This document shows, piece by piece, positions 49,618 to 58,736 of a stretch of DNA of 64,000 nt (position 1 is its first letter; each line of letters begins with the position of its first letter). Source of the stretch: Colimorpha sp045640985. GTDB lineage: Bacteria; Bacteroidota; Bacteroidia; Bacteroidales; P3. The DNA is taken from positions 1 to 64,000 of the forward strand of contig JAZUFZ010000033.1 of assembly GCA_045640985.1 (NCBI GenBank). Reading direction: 5' to 3'. The position numbers and the translations under genes were made by a program. The notes below the pieces were generated by a model. That model was not told the DNA's origin. It saw only the letters and a program-made list of their open reading frames with translations, and searched no databases.

Positions 49618-51162
49618 ATGAACATAGTATTAGGTATCATCATCGGACTTGTGATCGGCGGCGGAATAGGCGTGCTGCTTTCCACGAAAGTCCTCAGCAA
49701 CAAACTCCTGGCAAAAAGCCAGCAGGTTTTGAAAGACGCCGAAGAGAAAGGCGAAGTGCTCAAAAAGGAAAAAATGCTTCAGGCTAAGGAGAAATACCTC
49801 CAGATGAAGAGCGAATATGACAAGCAGGTGAGCGAGCAGAACGGCAAGCTTCAGGCCGTAGAGCAGAAACTCAAACAGCGTGAGCAGGTGCTGACCCAGA
49901 AGGTGGAGGAACTCCAGAAGAAATCCAACGAACTGAAATCGGCAAGCGATAACCTCAACAATCAGATTGAATCTCTCCACAAACGTCAGGCCGAAGTTGA
50001 GAAAGTATATCAGGAAAGCATCACGAAACTGGAACAGATTGCAGGTCTTACGGCTGAAGAGGCCAAGCAGCAGCTGGTTGATTCCATGACCGACGAAGCA
50101 AAGGCAGAAGCAGCCAACACTATCGTGGACATCGTGGAAGAGGCCAAGATGACCGCCAACGAACAGGCCAAGAAGATTGTAATCCAGTCGATACAGCGCA
50201 CAGCAACAGAACACGCAATCGAAAATACCGTATCCGTATTCAACCTTGAGAACGAAGAAGTCAAAGGGCGCATCATCGGTCGTGAAGGCCGCAACATCCG
50301 TACCCTGGAATCTCTCACAGGCGTGGAAATCATCGTGGATGATTCTCCAGACGCCATCATCCTCAGCGGTTTCGATCCGGTACGCCGTGAGATAGCACGC
50401 CTGAGTCTCCACAAACTGGTTACCGACGGACGTATCCACCCCGCACGTATCGAAGAGGTGGTAAGCAAAACGCGCAAACAGATTGAACAAGAGATTATCG
50501 AGACAGGAAAGCGGACCTGCATTGACCTCGGTATTCTGAATATGAACCACGAACTGATGCGTATGGTGGGCCGAATGAAATACCGTTCATCCTACGGACA
50601 GAACCTGCTCCAGCACTCCCGCGAAGTGGCAAACCTCAGCGCTACCATGGCTGCAGAACTGGGCCTGAACCCCAAACTGGCTAAGCGTGCCGGACTGCTC
50701 CACGATATAGGCAAGGTTCCTGAGACCGAACCGGAACTGCCACATGCACTGCTCGGTATGCAGCTGGCAGAGAAATACAAGGAACATCCTGATGTAATCA
50801 ACGCTATTGGGGCACACCACGACGAAGCAGAAATGAAGAGTCTGATTGCTCCTATCATTCAGGTTTGCGACGCAATCAGCGGCGCCCGTCCCGGTGCCCG
50901 CCGCGAGGTGGTTGAGGCTTACATCAACCGTCTCAACAAACTGGAACAGATGGCCATGACCTACCCAGGAGTAGTAAAGACCTATGCAATCCAGGCCGGC
51001 AGAGAGTTGCGCGTGATTGTAGGAGCCGACAAGATTAACGATATTGAAGCCAACAAGATTTCATACGACCTGTCGCGCCAGATTCAGAATGAAATGACCT
51101 ATCCAGGCCAGATTAAGGTAACCGTTATCCGCGAAACCCGCAGCATCAATTACGCTAAATAA
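49618..51162 (+). CDS. rny: Ribonuclease Y
   Basis: A 514-residue membrane-anchored endoribonuclease of mRNA decay. The N-terminal anchor is MNIVLGIIIGLVIGGGIGVL, followed by a long coiled coil (about 30-200). The KH domain has GRIIGREGRNIRTLESLTGV and the HD domain LLHDIGKVPE with GAHHDEAEM. Length and domain order are standard. It starts 57 bases after the 6S-like RNA. Confidence 0.96.
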   Translation: MNIVLGIIIGLVIGGGIGVLLSTKVLSNKLLAKSQQVLKDAEEKGEVLKKEKMLQAKEKYLQMKSEYDKQVSEQNGKLQAVEQKLKQREQVLTQKVEELQKKSNELKSASDNLNNQIESLHKRQAEVEKVYQESITKLEQIAGLTAEEAKQQLVDSMTDEAKAEAANTIVDIVEEAKMTANEQAKKIVIQSIQRTATEHAIENTVSVFNLENEEVKGRIIGREGRNIRTLESLTGVEIIVDDSPDAIILSGFDPVRREIARLSLHKLVTDGRIHPARIEEVVSKTRKQIEQEIIETGKRTCIDLGILNMNHELMRMVGRMKYRSSYGQNLLQHSREVANLSATMAAELGLNPKLAKRAGLLHDIGKVPETEPELPHALLGMQLAEKYKEHPDVINAIGAHHDEAEMKSLIAPIIQVCDAISGARPGARREVVEAYINRLNKLEQMAMTYPGVVKTYAIQAGRELRVIVGADKINDIEANKISYDLSRQIQNEMTYPGQIKVTVIRETRSINYAK

Positions 51163-51164
51163 TT

Positions 51165-52025
51165 ATGATCAATCTCTTTGTATCGTGGAATGTTGATCCC
51201 GTCCTGTTTCATATAGGATCGTTCGGTCTGAGATACTATTCACTGGGGTTCCTGTTCGCTTTCGTACTGGGATATATTATCCTGAACTGGATGTTCAAAC
51301 GCGAGAAAGTAGAGACTTCCCATCTGGACAGTCTGGTGGTGTATATGTTTCTTGCCGTGCTGATTGGGGCCCGGCTGGGACATTGCCTGTTCTATGAACC
51401 CGACTATTTCCTGACCAAAGAGCACTGGCTCGAGATGATTCTGCCGGTGAACTTCGTGAACGGAAAGATGATATTCACAGGCTATCAGGGGCTTGCAAGT
51501 CATGGAGCTGCTATCGCAATCCTGTTTGCCATGTGGCTTTTCTACCGCAATCATAGACTTAATCCGCTCTGGGTATTCGACCGACTGGTGATTGTGGTAG
51601 CATTGGGTGGATGCTTCATCCGTCTGGGGAACCTCTTCAACTCCGAAATATACGGTGTAGAGACCTCTTTGCCATGGGGATTCATCTACCTCCGCAACGG
51701 AGAAACTGTACCTAAACACCCGACCCAACTCTACGAATCAATATCATATCTCATAATCTTTATTGTCACCATTCTCGTGTACAAGAAAAAAGGAGCAAAT
51801 CTCCATTGCGGAAGACTTTTCGGATGGTGGCTCGTTGCCCTTTTTACCGTTCGGTTCCTTATTGAATTTGTAAAGGAAGACCAGGTGGCATTTGAGCAAG
51901 GCATGACTTTCAATATGGGACAATTGCTTAGTGTACCTTTCGTATTGCTGGGTCTCGCATTGGTGATACTCTCCCACAAAAACAAACTTCCACAGGATAC
52001 ATTTATTCAGAAAAAAACAAAATAA
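51165..52025 (+). CDS. lgt: Prolipoprotein diacylglyceryl transferase
   Basis: A 286-residue inner-membrane enzyme that attaches diacylglycerol to the lipobox cysteine of lipoproteins. Seven membrane helices are visible. The family signature is CFIRLGNLFNSEIYG, with the catalytic-region YQGLASHGAAIAIL (H) and the late RFLIEFVKEDQ. It starts 2 bases after the rny stop. Its substrates include several lipoproteins encoded in this window. Confidence 0.95.
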   Translation: MINLFVSWNVDPVLFHIGSFGLRYYSLGFLFAFVLGYIILNWMFKREKVETSHLDSLVVYMFLAVLIGARLGHCLFYEPDYFLTKEHWLEMILPVNFVNGKMIFTGYQGLASHGAAIAILFAMWLFYRNHRLNPLWVFDRLVIVVALGGCFIRLGNLFNSEIYGVETSLPWGFIYLRNGETVPKHPTQLYESISYLIIFIVTILVYKKKGANLHCGRLFGWWLVALFTVRFLIEFVKEDQVAFEQGMTFNMGQLLSVPFVLLGLALVILSHKNKLPQDTFIQKKTK

Positions 52026-52030
52026 ATAAA

Positions 52031-52777
52031 ATGAAAAGACTTATCTTAGTTCGCCACGGCGAAAGTGAATGGAATAAACTCAATCTTTTTACCGGTTGGA
52101 CCGATGTGGATCTTACCGAAAACGGAATCCGCGAGGCTTACGAAGCTGGCAAGCTGCTGAAAAAAGAGGGTTTCGCACCCAGCATCTGTTTTACCTCTTA
52201 CCTGAAACGTGCCGTGAAGACCCTCAACAACATTCTCGATGCCATGAATATGGATTATCTTCCTGTTCAGAAAAGCTGGCGCTTGAATGAGAAATCATAC
52301 GGAGCAATCCAGGGACTCAACAAAGCCGATACCGCAGCGAAATACGGCGATGAGCAAGTATTGCTCTGGAGACGCAGTTTCGATGTACAGCCACCAGCTC
52401 TCGATATGCACGAAGACCGCAGTCCACGTATGGATCCTCGCTATAACGAACTTACCGACGAGGAAATTCCTTTGACCGAGGCATTAAAAGACACTATCGA
52501 ACGCTTGATGCCTTACTATAAAGGAACTATTCTGCCAGCACTTGACACAAATGATGATGTTCTGGTTGTGGCTCATGGAAACAGTCTTCGCGGTATTGTA
52601 AAGGAACTCAGACAGATGACCAATGAAGAAATAATCAAGTTTAATATTCCAACCGCAGTACCTTACATTTTTGAATTTGACGATCAGAAAAACCTCAAAA
52701 AAGAGTACTTCTTAGGAGATCCAGACGAAATTGCAGCAAAGATGCAAAGCGTTGCAAATCAAGCGAAAAAGAAGTAA
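52031..52777 (+). CDS. gpmA: 2,3-bisphosphoglycerate-dependent phosphoglycerate mutase
   Basis: A 248-residue glycolytic enzyme that interconverts 3- and 2-phosphoglycerate. The phosphohistidine loop is LILVRHGESEWNKLNLFTGW, and the second catalytic His is in VVAHGNSLRGIVKEL. SWRLNEKSYGAIQGLNKADT is the substrate-binding stretch of the dPGM type. It lies 5 bases after lgt, so is probably in the same transcript. Confidence 0.95.
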   Translation: MKRLILVRHGESEWNKLNLFTGWTDVDLTENGIREAYEAGKLLKKEGFAPSICFTSYLKRAVKTLNNILDAMNMDYLPVQKSWRLNEKSYGAIQGLNKADTAAKYGDEQVLLWRRSFDVQPPALDMHEDRSPRMDPRYNELTDEEIPLTEALKDTIERLMPYYKGTILPALDTNDDVLVVAHGNSLRGIVKELRQMTNEEIIKFNIPTAVPYIFEFDDQKNLKKEYFLGDPDEIAAKMQSVANQAKKK

Positions 52778-52796
52778 GAAATAAAAAAAATGGGTG

Positions 52797-52843
52797 CAAA
52801 AGTAAAAAAAATTTGGTCAATTCATAAAAAAGTAGTACTTTTG
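52797..52843. promoter_or_regulatory. Inverted-repeat promoter region of the tRNA array
   Basis: GGTGCAAAAGTA (52793-52804) and TACTTTTGCACC (52836-52847) form a perfect 12-base inverted repeat. The right arm contains the plus-strand -7 box TACTTTTG (52836-52843) for the tRNA genes. The left arm gives the same box on the minus strand, pointing back into gpmA. Confidence 0.6.
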
Positions 52844-52889
52844 CACCTGATTTCAAAGCGAGAGAGTTCGCTTGGCAAAATTGGTTATT

Positions 52890-52980
52890 GGAGAGGTGGG
52901 TGAGTGGCTGAAACCAACAGTTTGCTAAACTGTCGTACTCGATTAGGGTACCGGGGGTTCGAATCCCCCCTTCTCCGCCA
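52890..52980 (+). tRNA. tRNA-Ser (anticodon GCT)
   Basis: A 91-base class II tRNA with a long variable arm (CGTACTCGATTAGGGTACCG region). Acceptor GGAGAGG pairs with CTTCTCC. The anticodon loop TTGCTAA carries GCT. CCA is encoded (52978-52980). Confidence 0.95.
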
Positions 52981-52987
52981 AGAAGTT

Positions 52988-53062
52988 CGGGATATAGCGT
53001 AGTCCGGTTATCGCGCCTGCTTTGGGAGCAGGAGGTCGCAAGTTCGAATCTTGCTATCCCGA
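52988..53062 (+). tRNA. tRNA-Pro (anticodon TGG)
   Basis: A 75-base tRNA. Acceptor CGGGATA pairs with TATCCCG. The anticodon stem CCTGC/GCAGG encloses TTTGGGA with TGG. The T-arm is GCAAGTTCGAATCTTGC. CCA is not encoded. Confidence 0.95.
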
Positions 53063-53075
53063 CAAGAAAACAATC

Positions 53076-53102
53076 AAGACGCGCAAAAGCACGTCTTTTT
53101 TG
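53076..53102 (+). terminator. Short terminator between tRNA-Pro and tRNA-Arg
   Basis: AAGACG and CGTCTT form a 6-bp stem with a 10-base loop followed by TTTTG. It suggests that tRNA-Arg may be made by readthrough or from an unseen promoter. Confidence 0.55.
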
Positions 53103-53126
53103 CTAAAGAAAAAAAGAGTTCTTTAA

Positions 53127-53200
53127 GGTTCCGTAGCTCAGCTGGATAGAGCAACTGCCTTCTAAGCAGTAGGTCCTGCGTTCGAATCGCAGCGGAATCA
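53127..53200 (+). tRNA. tRNA-Arg (anticodon TCT)
   Basis: A 74-base tRNA. Acceptor GGTTCCG pairs with CGGAATC (one G-T pair). The anticodon stem ACTGC/GCAGT encloses CTTCTAA with TCT. CCA is not encoded. Confidence 0.94.
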
Positions 53201-53236
53201 CGATTTTTTTTTCATATTTTTTGATTTAGTTGTTTT

Positions 53237-53270
53237 GGGGATCTTGTTGGGAAACAAGATTCCTTTTTTT
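53237..53270 (+). terminator. Terminator after the tRNA array
   Basis: ATCTTGTT and AACAAGAT pair with a GGGA loop and flanking GG/CC, followed by TTTTTTT. Confidence 0.8.
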
Positions 53271-53351
53271 ATAGTACATTCAGTATTTGCACATTAGGTC
53301 TCCATGTAAAAAAAATCTCTTTAGAATATCACTCAAATTGAAAAAAATCAT

Positions 53352-53359
53352 TATCTTTG
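53352..53359 (+). promoter_or_regulatory. -7 box for the metallopeptidase gene
   Basis: TATCTTTG followed by C, 51 bases before ATG 53410. Confidence 0.65.
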
Positions 53360-53409
53360 CAAATTAAAAATGATATAATACCTTTATTGCAGAAATAAAA
53401 AAATCTGAT

Positions 53410-55443
53410 ATGAAAAAACTTTTAATCTGTACAATTGTTGCTTGCTGTATGGCGGGTTGTGGAACCAAGAAGCAAAAGGAAAACCTCTCGGCAATAAATG
53501 AAGCCACCGTAAAAGAGGTAATCAATGAATTATGTGAACGCTACTCTACAGAAAAAGACCGGATAGCCCGTGCCGTCCCACAAGTGGCACAACTATGGCG
53601 AACCGAAGACGGTTCGATTGACGAATTCAAGGCTTTCTGTCTTGATGAATTTGTAGCTGACTCTGCAGAAAGATGGCGTTTGGCTCAGCGCATTCAGGAA
53701 AACCAGGAAAGTCTTTGGGGGTGCTACAACAAAATTAGTGTAGATTTGAAACTTCCGATACATGTATCAGGACCCGAGCCCCTGAAAGTGGATGAACGAT
53801 TCGCCGGGTTTGACCCATACGCACATCTGGACGAGGATATGTACAATCTTAAAACTGCATTTGTAACAGTCCTGAACTTCCCCTGCTATACTTTGAAAGA
53901 GAAAGACGAACTGGGCAAGAATTGGTCTCGCCAGGAATGGGCCTATGCCCGCTTGGGTGACATATATACTTCCCGCATTCCTGCTGAGGTTAATCAGACA
54001 CTGGCCGCACAGCTTGCTGATGCTGATAACTATATTTCAAACTATAATATCATGATGGGCCACCTGAGAACCAATGAAGGGAAGGCCTTATTTGGCGATA
54101 TGGCGCTGATTACTCACTGGGGATTGAGAGATGAACTCAAAAGTCATTACAATGAGGATGAAAGTGGCTTGGAAAAACAACGTATGATATATCAAGTGAT
54201 GCTGCGAATCATAGACCAGAGCATCCCGGGCTGCGTCATCAATAACGATGCGTACGAATGGAATCCGGTAGAAAATACCGTGTGGAAAGATGGTAAACAG
54301 GTCAATTTCGAGCGAGAGCCAGACACAAGATATCAATATTTCCTTGACAACTTCCATGCCGAACAGCAGGTGGACAAATATGTACCCATGTACAACAATT
54401 ATATTGACCGCGCCTTTGAGAATGACATGGAGGTCAGCTATGCGGAGATTGAAGACCTGTTCAGAACCTTCTGCGGAAGCGATGTTGTAAAAGACGTGGC
54501 CAAAGTCATAGAAACCCAGTTGGGAAGAAAGTTGGAGCCTTTTGATATCTGGTATGATGGATTTAAGGCACGAAGCAGCATTAACGAAGATGCTTTAAGC
54601 CAGAAGACAAAAGCTTTATACCCCAACAAAGAAGCTTTCGCAGCCAAAGGAATGCCGCACATCCTGCACCAGATAGGATTCAACGATGAGGTTACTAAAT
54701 TCATCTGTTCAAAGATTACGGTAGATCCTTCCCGTGGAGCCGGTCATGCTTGGGAGAGTAATATGAAATGTGATAATGCACGCCTAAGAACCAGAATCGG
54801 GGCTGACGGCATGGATTATAAAGGATACAACATCGCTGTCCATGAATTCGGACATAATGTAGAGCAGACCCTTACCCTTCATAATGTGGACAACTATATT
54901 ATGAAAGGTGTGCCGAATACCGCTTTTACTGAAGCTCTGGCATTTGTATTCCAAACCCGCGATTTGGAACTACTCGGAATTCATAATACCGATGCCAACC
55001 AAGAGTCAATGCTGACCTTGGACATTTTCTGGGGATGTTATGAAATCATGGGTGTCTCACTTGTGGATATGTACAGTTGGAAATGGCTTTACGATCATCC
55101 TAATGCAACAAAAGAAGAACTGAAAGCACAGGTAATGGAGATCGCTAAAAACGTATGGAACGAATTTTATGCGCCTGTTTTGGGAGGAGAAAATTCCACC
55201 ATTCTTGCCATCTACAGCCACATGATTGACTCACCACTATATCTGCCCAATTATCCATACGGACACATTATTGAATTCCAATTAGAGCAACAGCTCAAGG
55301 GCAAGAATATTGCTGACGAAATTCTTCGCATCTACCCTGTAGGCCGCCTTACTCCTCAATGCTGGATGCAACATGCCGTAGGGGGTCCTGTCAGCATAGA
55401 GCCCCTATTGAATGCTGCAAAAGAAGCAATAGCCAACATGTAA
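53410..55443 (+). CDS. Zinc metallopeptidase lipoprotein, M49 (dipeptidyl-peptidase III)-like
   Basis: A 677-residue lipoprotein with lipobox VACCMAGC. The zinc motif is NIAVHEFGHNVEQTLTLHNV (HEFGH, an HExxH pentapeptide), and a downstream Glu candidate is in NTAFTEALAFVFQTRDLELL. Length and helical composition fit the M49 group. Classical M49 enzymes have the longer HEXXGH hexapeptide, so this is an atypical member or a separate gluzincin family. It probably removes short peptides at the cell envelope. The gene is monocistronic, with its own promoter and terminator. Confidence 0.65.
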   Translation: MKKLLICTIVACCMAGCGTKKQKENLSAINEATVKEVINELCERYSTEKDRIARAVPQVAQLWRTEDGSIDEFKAFCLDEFVADSAERWRLAQRIQENQESLWGCYNKISVDLKLPIHVSGPEPLKVDERFAGFDPYAHLDEDMYNLKTAFVTVLNFPCYTLKEKDELGKNWSRQEWAYARLGDIYTSRIPAEVNQTLAAQLADADNYISNYNIMMGHLRTNEGKALFGDMALITHWGLRDELKSHYNEDESGLEKQRMIYQVMLRIIDQSIPGCVINNDAYEWNPVENTVWKDGKQVNFEREPDTRYQYFLDNFHAEQQVDKYVPMYNNYIDRAFENDMEVSYAEIEDLFRTFCGSDVVKDVAKVIETQLGRKLEPFDIWYDGFKARSSINEDALSQKTKALYPNKEAFAAKGMPHILHQIGFNDEVTKFICSKITVDPSRGAGHAWESNMKCDNARLRTRIGADGMDYKGYNIAVHEFGHNVEQTLTLHNVDNYIMKGVPNTAFTEALAFVFQTRDLELLGIHNTDANQESMLTLDIFWGCYEIMGVSLVDMYSWKWLYDHPNATKEELKAQVMEIAKNVWNEFYAPVLGGENSTILAIYSHMIDSPLYLPNYPYGHIIEFQLEQQLKGKNIADEILRIYPVGRLTPQCWMQHAVGGPVSIEPLLNAAKEAIANM

Positions 55444-55468
55444 AATAGTTTATTATTCTACACGAACT

Positions 55469-55505
55469 ACCCCTGCTTTTCCTATATGAGAAAGCAGGGG
55501 TTTTT
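55469..55505 (+). terminator. Terminator after the metallopeptidase gene
   Basis: ACCCCTGCTTT and AAAGCAGGGGT form an 11-bp stem followed by TTTTATT. Confidence 0.9.
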
Positions 55506-55579
55506 ATTATTCTCAGTTATATCCATATTTTCTATGGGAATATTGAAAAATTCAATTTTGCCAGTTGAAATAATGGATG

Positions 55580-55587
55580 TAATTTTG
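55580..55587 (+). promoter_or_regulatory. -7 box for the lipocalin gene
   Basis: TAATTTTG followed by C, 35 bases before ATG 55622. Confidence 0.65.
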
Positions 55588-55621
55588 CAGCGAATTTCAT
55601 TAACAACTAAATCAAAAAATC

Positions 55622-56158
55622 ATGAAAAAAACAATCGTAAAATTCCTTTGTGCAGTTCCATTTTTAGGGCTGGCCTCCTGCGAAAGCAGTAGCGACATCA
55701 ACACCTCAACCGTTGCAACCCTCGACCTACAGCGATATGCCGGGCATTGGTACGAAATTGCCCGTTTCGACCATAGTTTCGAGCGCGGATTGGTTGGCTG
55801 TACTGCCGACTATACCATCATGGATGATGGTACCATCCAGGTTATCAACTCTGGTTACAAAGACTCCTTTGAGGGTAAGTACAAACAATCCGAAGGCAAA
55901 GCTCGCAGACCCGATGCTTCGCGACCTGGTGAACTTGAGGTTTCATTTTTCTTGAGTTTCTATTCGCCCTACAACGTGATGGAGCTGGCTTCAGACTATT
56001 CCTATGTACTTGTAGGCAGCAAGAAAGACAAGTACCTGTGGATTCTGAGCCGGACTCCTCAGATGAAGGATGAGGACCTCAATTTTCTACTTCGCCAGGC
56101 CACCGCAAGAGGCTACAATGTGGATGAACTGATATGGGTAGAGCATCAACTGCAATAA
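55622..56158 (+). CDS. Lipocalin family lipoprotein (Blc-like)
   Basis: A 178-residue outer-membrane lipoprotein. The signal peptide ends in lipobox GLASC. The first lipocalin motif is LDLQRYAGHWYEIARFDHSF, followed by GLVGCTADYTIMDDG; the TDY-like second motif is SDYSYVLVGSKKDKYLWILS, with RTPQM after it. Bacterial lipocalins hold lipids or other hydrophobic ligands and aid envelope maintenance. It is monocistronic. Confidence 0.92.
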   Translation: MKKTIVKFLCAVPFLGLASCESSSDINTSTVATLDLQRYAGHWYEIARFDHSFERGLVGCTADYTIMDDGTIQVINSGYKDSFEGKYKQSEGKARRPDASRPGELEVSFFLSFYSPYNVMELASDYSYVLVGSKKDKYLWILSRTPQMKDEDLNFLLRQATARGYNVDELIWVEHQLQ

Positions 56159-56180
56159 CTTCCCTATCAGTACAAAAAGG

Positions 56181-56206
56181 AAGAGCCAACCGATCGGTTG
56201 GCTCTT
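56181..56206. terminator. Bidirectional terminator between the lipocalin gene and tsf
   Basis: A perfect 26-base palindrome with arms AAGAGCCAACCGA/TCGGTTGGCTCTT. It has TCT on the plus side and CCTTTTTG on the minus side, so it may end both converging transcripts. Confidence 0.85.
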
Positions 56207-56228
56207 CTATTGAATGGTATAATTTCCG

Positions 56229-57215
56229 TTATGCACCAAGTTCAAGACGTTTGAATGCGCTGCATTTCAGTTCCTTGTCGCTCTGGGCAACAAAATCCTT
56301 TACGCGCATCTTGGAATCCATAATGTATTCCTGTTCCATCAGGGTATTTTCCTGATAGTATTTATTCAAACGACCGTTTGCGATGTTATTGATCATCTTT
56401 TCATCAAGACTTGCAGCTTTCTTTTCTGCTTCATCTTTCTTAATCTGACGAGCCTTAGCCACATCTTCTGCGGTGATCCAGCCTTTACCCATATTGCTTT
56501 CCATGTGTTCGTCGGTATCAACATGAGCAGGATTGATGCCAGCCTTCTTCAGAGCAGCTTCAACAGCCTTGTTGATGAGCTCTTCCTTGGTCTTTTCCAC
56601 AGCTACCTTAAATTCGTTGTCCTTGATTTCCTGAGGAACGCCGTTTGCATCAATAGCGATAGGACGCATAGCAACAACCTGCATAGCGAGATTGTGACCA
56701 ACTTCCTGGAAACCAGCCTTATTCATAGCAACAACGGCTGCCATACGGTTACCTGGGTGTACATAAGCGAAAACCTCTGCGTCTTCAACAACCTCGTAGT
56801 GTGCGATTTCAATTTTCTCACCAATCTTAGCGATCTGGTCGGTGATAAGGTCAGCAACCGGACGGCCATCGATCTGCATTGCCAGAACGTCCTCTTTGCA
56901 TTTCAGACCCTTAGCCATTGCGTTGTCGATAATCAGGTTGGTGAACTCTACGAAACCAGCATTGGTAGCTACGAAGTCAGTTTCGCAGTTAAGCATGATA
57001 ACAGCACCAAAGGTACCGTTGCTCTTTGCGATAACGCAACCTTCATTAGCATCGCGGTCAGCACGTTTTGCTGCCATCTTCTGACCTTTCTGGCGAAGAT
57101 AGTCAATAGCTTTCTCCATGTCGCCATCGCATTCCACGAGGGCCTTTTTGCAGTCCATCATACCTACTCCGGTAATCTGACGCAATTCGTTTACCTGTTT
57201 TGCGGTAATTGCCAT
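56229..57215 (-). CDS. tsf: Elongation factor Ts
   Basis: A 328-residue nucleotide-exchange factor for EF-Tu. The start MAITAKQVNELRQITGVGMM and DCKKALVECDGDMEKAIDYL form the UBA-like N-terminal domain. VIMLNCETDFVATNAGFVEF is the core signature. Two EF-Tu-binding subdomains and a coiled coil follow. It lies 82 bases after rpsB; that gap contains a 12-bp hairpin (57242-57277, GACAGTCGTTCG and its inverse) without a T tract, perhaps a processing site. Confidence 0.96.
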   Translation of the reverse strand: MAITAKQVNELRQITGVGMMDCKKALVECDGDMEKAIDYLRQKGQKMAAKRADRDANEGCVIAKSNGTFGAVIMLNCETDFVATNAGFVEFTNLIIDNAMAKGLKCKEDVLAMQIDGRPVADLITDQIAKIGEKIEIAHYEVVEDAEVFAYVHPGNRMAAVVAMNKAGFQEVGHNLAMQVVAMRPIAIDANGVPQEIKDNEFKVAVEKTKEELINKAVEAALKKAGINPAHVDTDEHMESNMGKGWITAEDVAKARQIKKDEAEKKAASLDEKMINNIANGRLNKYYQENTLMEQEYIMDSKMRVKDFVAQSDKELKCSAFKRLELGA

Positions 57216-57297
57216 AGTGTTTGTTCTCCTATGTTTTTTGAAGACAGTCGTTCGGTCACTTCGGGTCGAACGACTGTCATATAAATGAATCCGTTAA

Positions 57298-58116
57298 TTA
57301 TTCAGCCTTCTCAGCCTTTGGAGCTGATTTGCGTGGACGGCGGGCTTTAGGTTCCTCTGCTGGCTTTTCTTCAGCTGCATCAGCAACCTCTTCTGCCTCT
57401 GCTTCTTCAGCGCGGGCATCCTTGTCAAGCATACGCTCGTTCAAACCTTCCTGAATGGCCTCGGTCATATATTTCAGGATTGCATGGATTGATTTCGATG
57501 CATCATCGTTAGCAGGCACGGGGAAATCAATCAGGTCAGGGTTGCAGTTGGTATCTACCAGTGCGAAGGTAGGGATATTCAATCTGCGAGCCTCTGCAAC
57601 GGCAATGTGCTCTTTGTTGATGTCAATTACAAACAATGCGCTCGGCAGACGGGTAAGATCGGCAATACTACCCAGGTTCTTGTCGAGTTTTGCACGTTCA
57701 CGCTGAATCTGAAGACGTTCACGTTTTGAGATAGCGTTAAAGTCCTTGTCGTGCATCATCTGATCCAACTGGTTCATTTTCTTCACAGCCTTGCGGATAG
57801 TGGAGAAGTTGGTCAGCATACCACCAGGCCAGCGTTCAGTTACGAATGGCATATCTACACTCTTTGCCATCTCTGCAACTACATCCTTTGCCTGTTTCTT
57901 GGTAGCAACGAACAGCACTTTCTTGCCCGATTTTGCTATCTGTTTCAGAGCTGCTGCAGCCTCTTCTGATTTTGCAATAGTCTTCTGAAGGTCAATTACG
58001 TGAATACCGTTATGCTCCTTGAAAATATAGGGAGCCATTTTGGGATTCCATTTTCTCTTGAGGTGACCGAAGTGGCAACCAGCCTCAAGGAGTTCTTCAA
58101 ATTGTAAGTCTCTCAT
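57298..58116 (-). CDS. rpsB: 30S ribosomal protein S2
   Basis: A 272-residue ribosomal protein. It starts MRDLQFEELLEAGCHFGHLK, has KWNPKMAPYIFKEHNGIHVI and the signature region LPSALFVIDINKEHIAVAEA. The last ~40 residues are a Glu/Ala-rich then Lys/Arg/Pro-rich tail (EEAEAEEVADAAEEKPAEEP), an extension beyond the core. It is preceded by a 227-base leader. Confidence 0.97.
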   Translation of the reverse strand: MRDLQFEELLEAGCHFGHLKRKWNPKMAPYIFKEHNGIHVIDLQKTIAKSEEAAAALKQIAKSGKKVLFVATKKQAKDVVAEMAKSVDMPFVTERWPGGMLTNFSTIRKAVKKMNQLDQMMHDKDFNAISKRERLQIQRERAKLDKNLGSIADLTRLPSALFVIDINKEHIAVAEARRLNIPTFALVDTNCNPDLIDFPVPANDDASKSIHAILKYMTEAIQEGLNERMLDKDARAEEAEAEEVADAAEEKPAEEPKARRPRKSAPKAEKAE

Positions 58117-58343
58117 TTTACTTTTTTTTGTTTACTTTCCGTTTTCACCAATCTCGGGGTAGTCCTTTAGGCCTGGTTTTTCCGCTGACGTCTTGCAGCC
58201 GAACTGGCAACCAGACAGAGTCCCTTCAATTTGGATACTAAACAATATTTATTTTCTTTCAATTATAGCGCCTCTAAGCGCAACGCCGGTAATCCGTCCC
58301 CCAATCCGCAGCACCAGACCACGAATCCGGGAAACTGCAACTC
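58117..58343 (-). promoter_or_regulatory. rpsB leader region
   Basis: The 227-base gap between rpsI and rpsB is far longer than the other gaps in this block and has GC-rich potential stems on the minus strand (for example GCGCTTAGAGGCGC). A feedback leader for S2 is plausible. No clear -7 box or terminator was found, so regulation is inference. Confidence 0.35.
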
Positions 58344-58730
58344 TTAACGTTTGCTGAACTGGAAGCGTTTGCGAGCCTTTGGCTGACCAGGTTTCTTACG
58401 TTCAACCATACGTGGGTCACGCATCAGGAAACCTTCCTTCTTCAGAGCGGTACGGTCCTCAGGATTGTTTTCGCAGAGTGCGCGGGCGATAGCCATACGC
58501 AGAGCCTGTGCCTGTCCGGTGATTCCGCCGCCGTCAAGATTAGCCTTGACATCCCATTTGCCTTCTGCATCTGCAACCTGGAATGCCTGGTTTACGATAT
58601 ACTGCAGTGGGCCAGTTGGGAAATACTCTTTATAATCTCTATTATTGACCATGATTTTACCTGTGCCGGCAGTCATATATACTCTGGCAACAGAGGTCTT
58701 TCTTCTACCTATAGTGTTGATTACTTCCAT
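58344..58730 (-). CDS. rpsI: 30S ribosomal protein S9
   Basis: A 128-residue protein. The start MEVINTIGRRKTSVARVYMT is typical. GGGITGQAQALRMAIARAL is the S9 signature and the basic tail RKKPGQPKARKRFQFSKR reaches the P-site tRNA. It follows rplM by 6 bases. Confidence 0.97.
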   Translation of the reverse strand: MEVINTIGRRKTSVARVYMTAGTGKIMVNNRDYKEYFPTGPLQYIVNQAFQVADAEGKWDVKANLDGGGITGQAQALRMAIARALCENNPEDRTALKKEGFLMRDPRMVERKKPGQPKARKRFQFSKR

Positions 58731-58736
58731 GACTTA

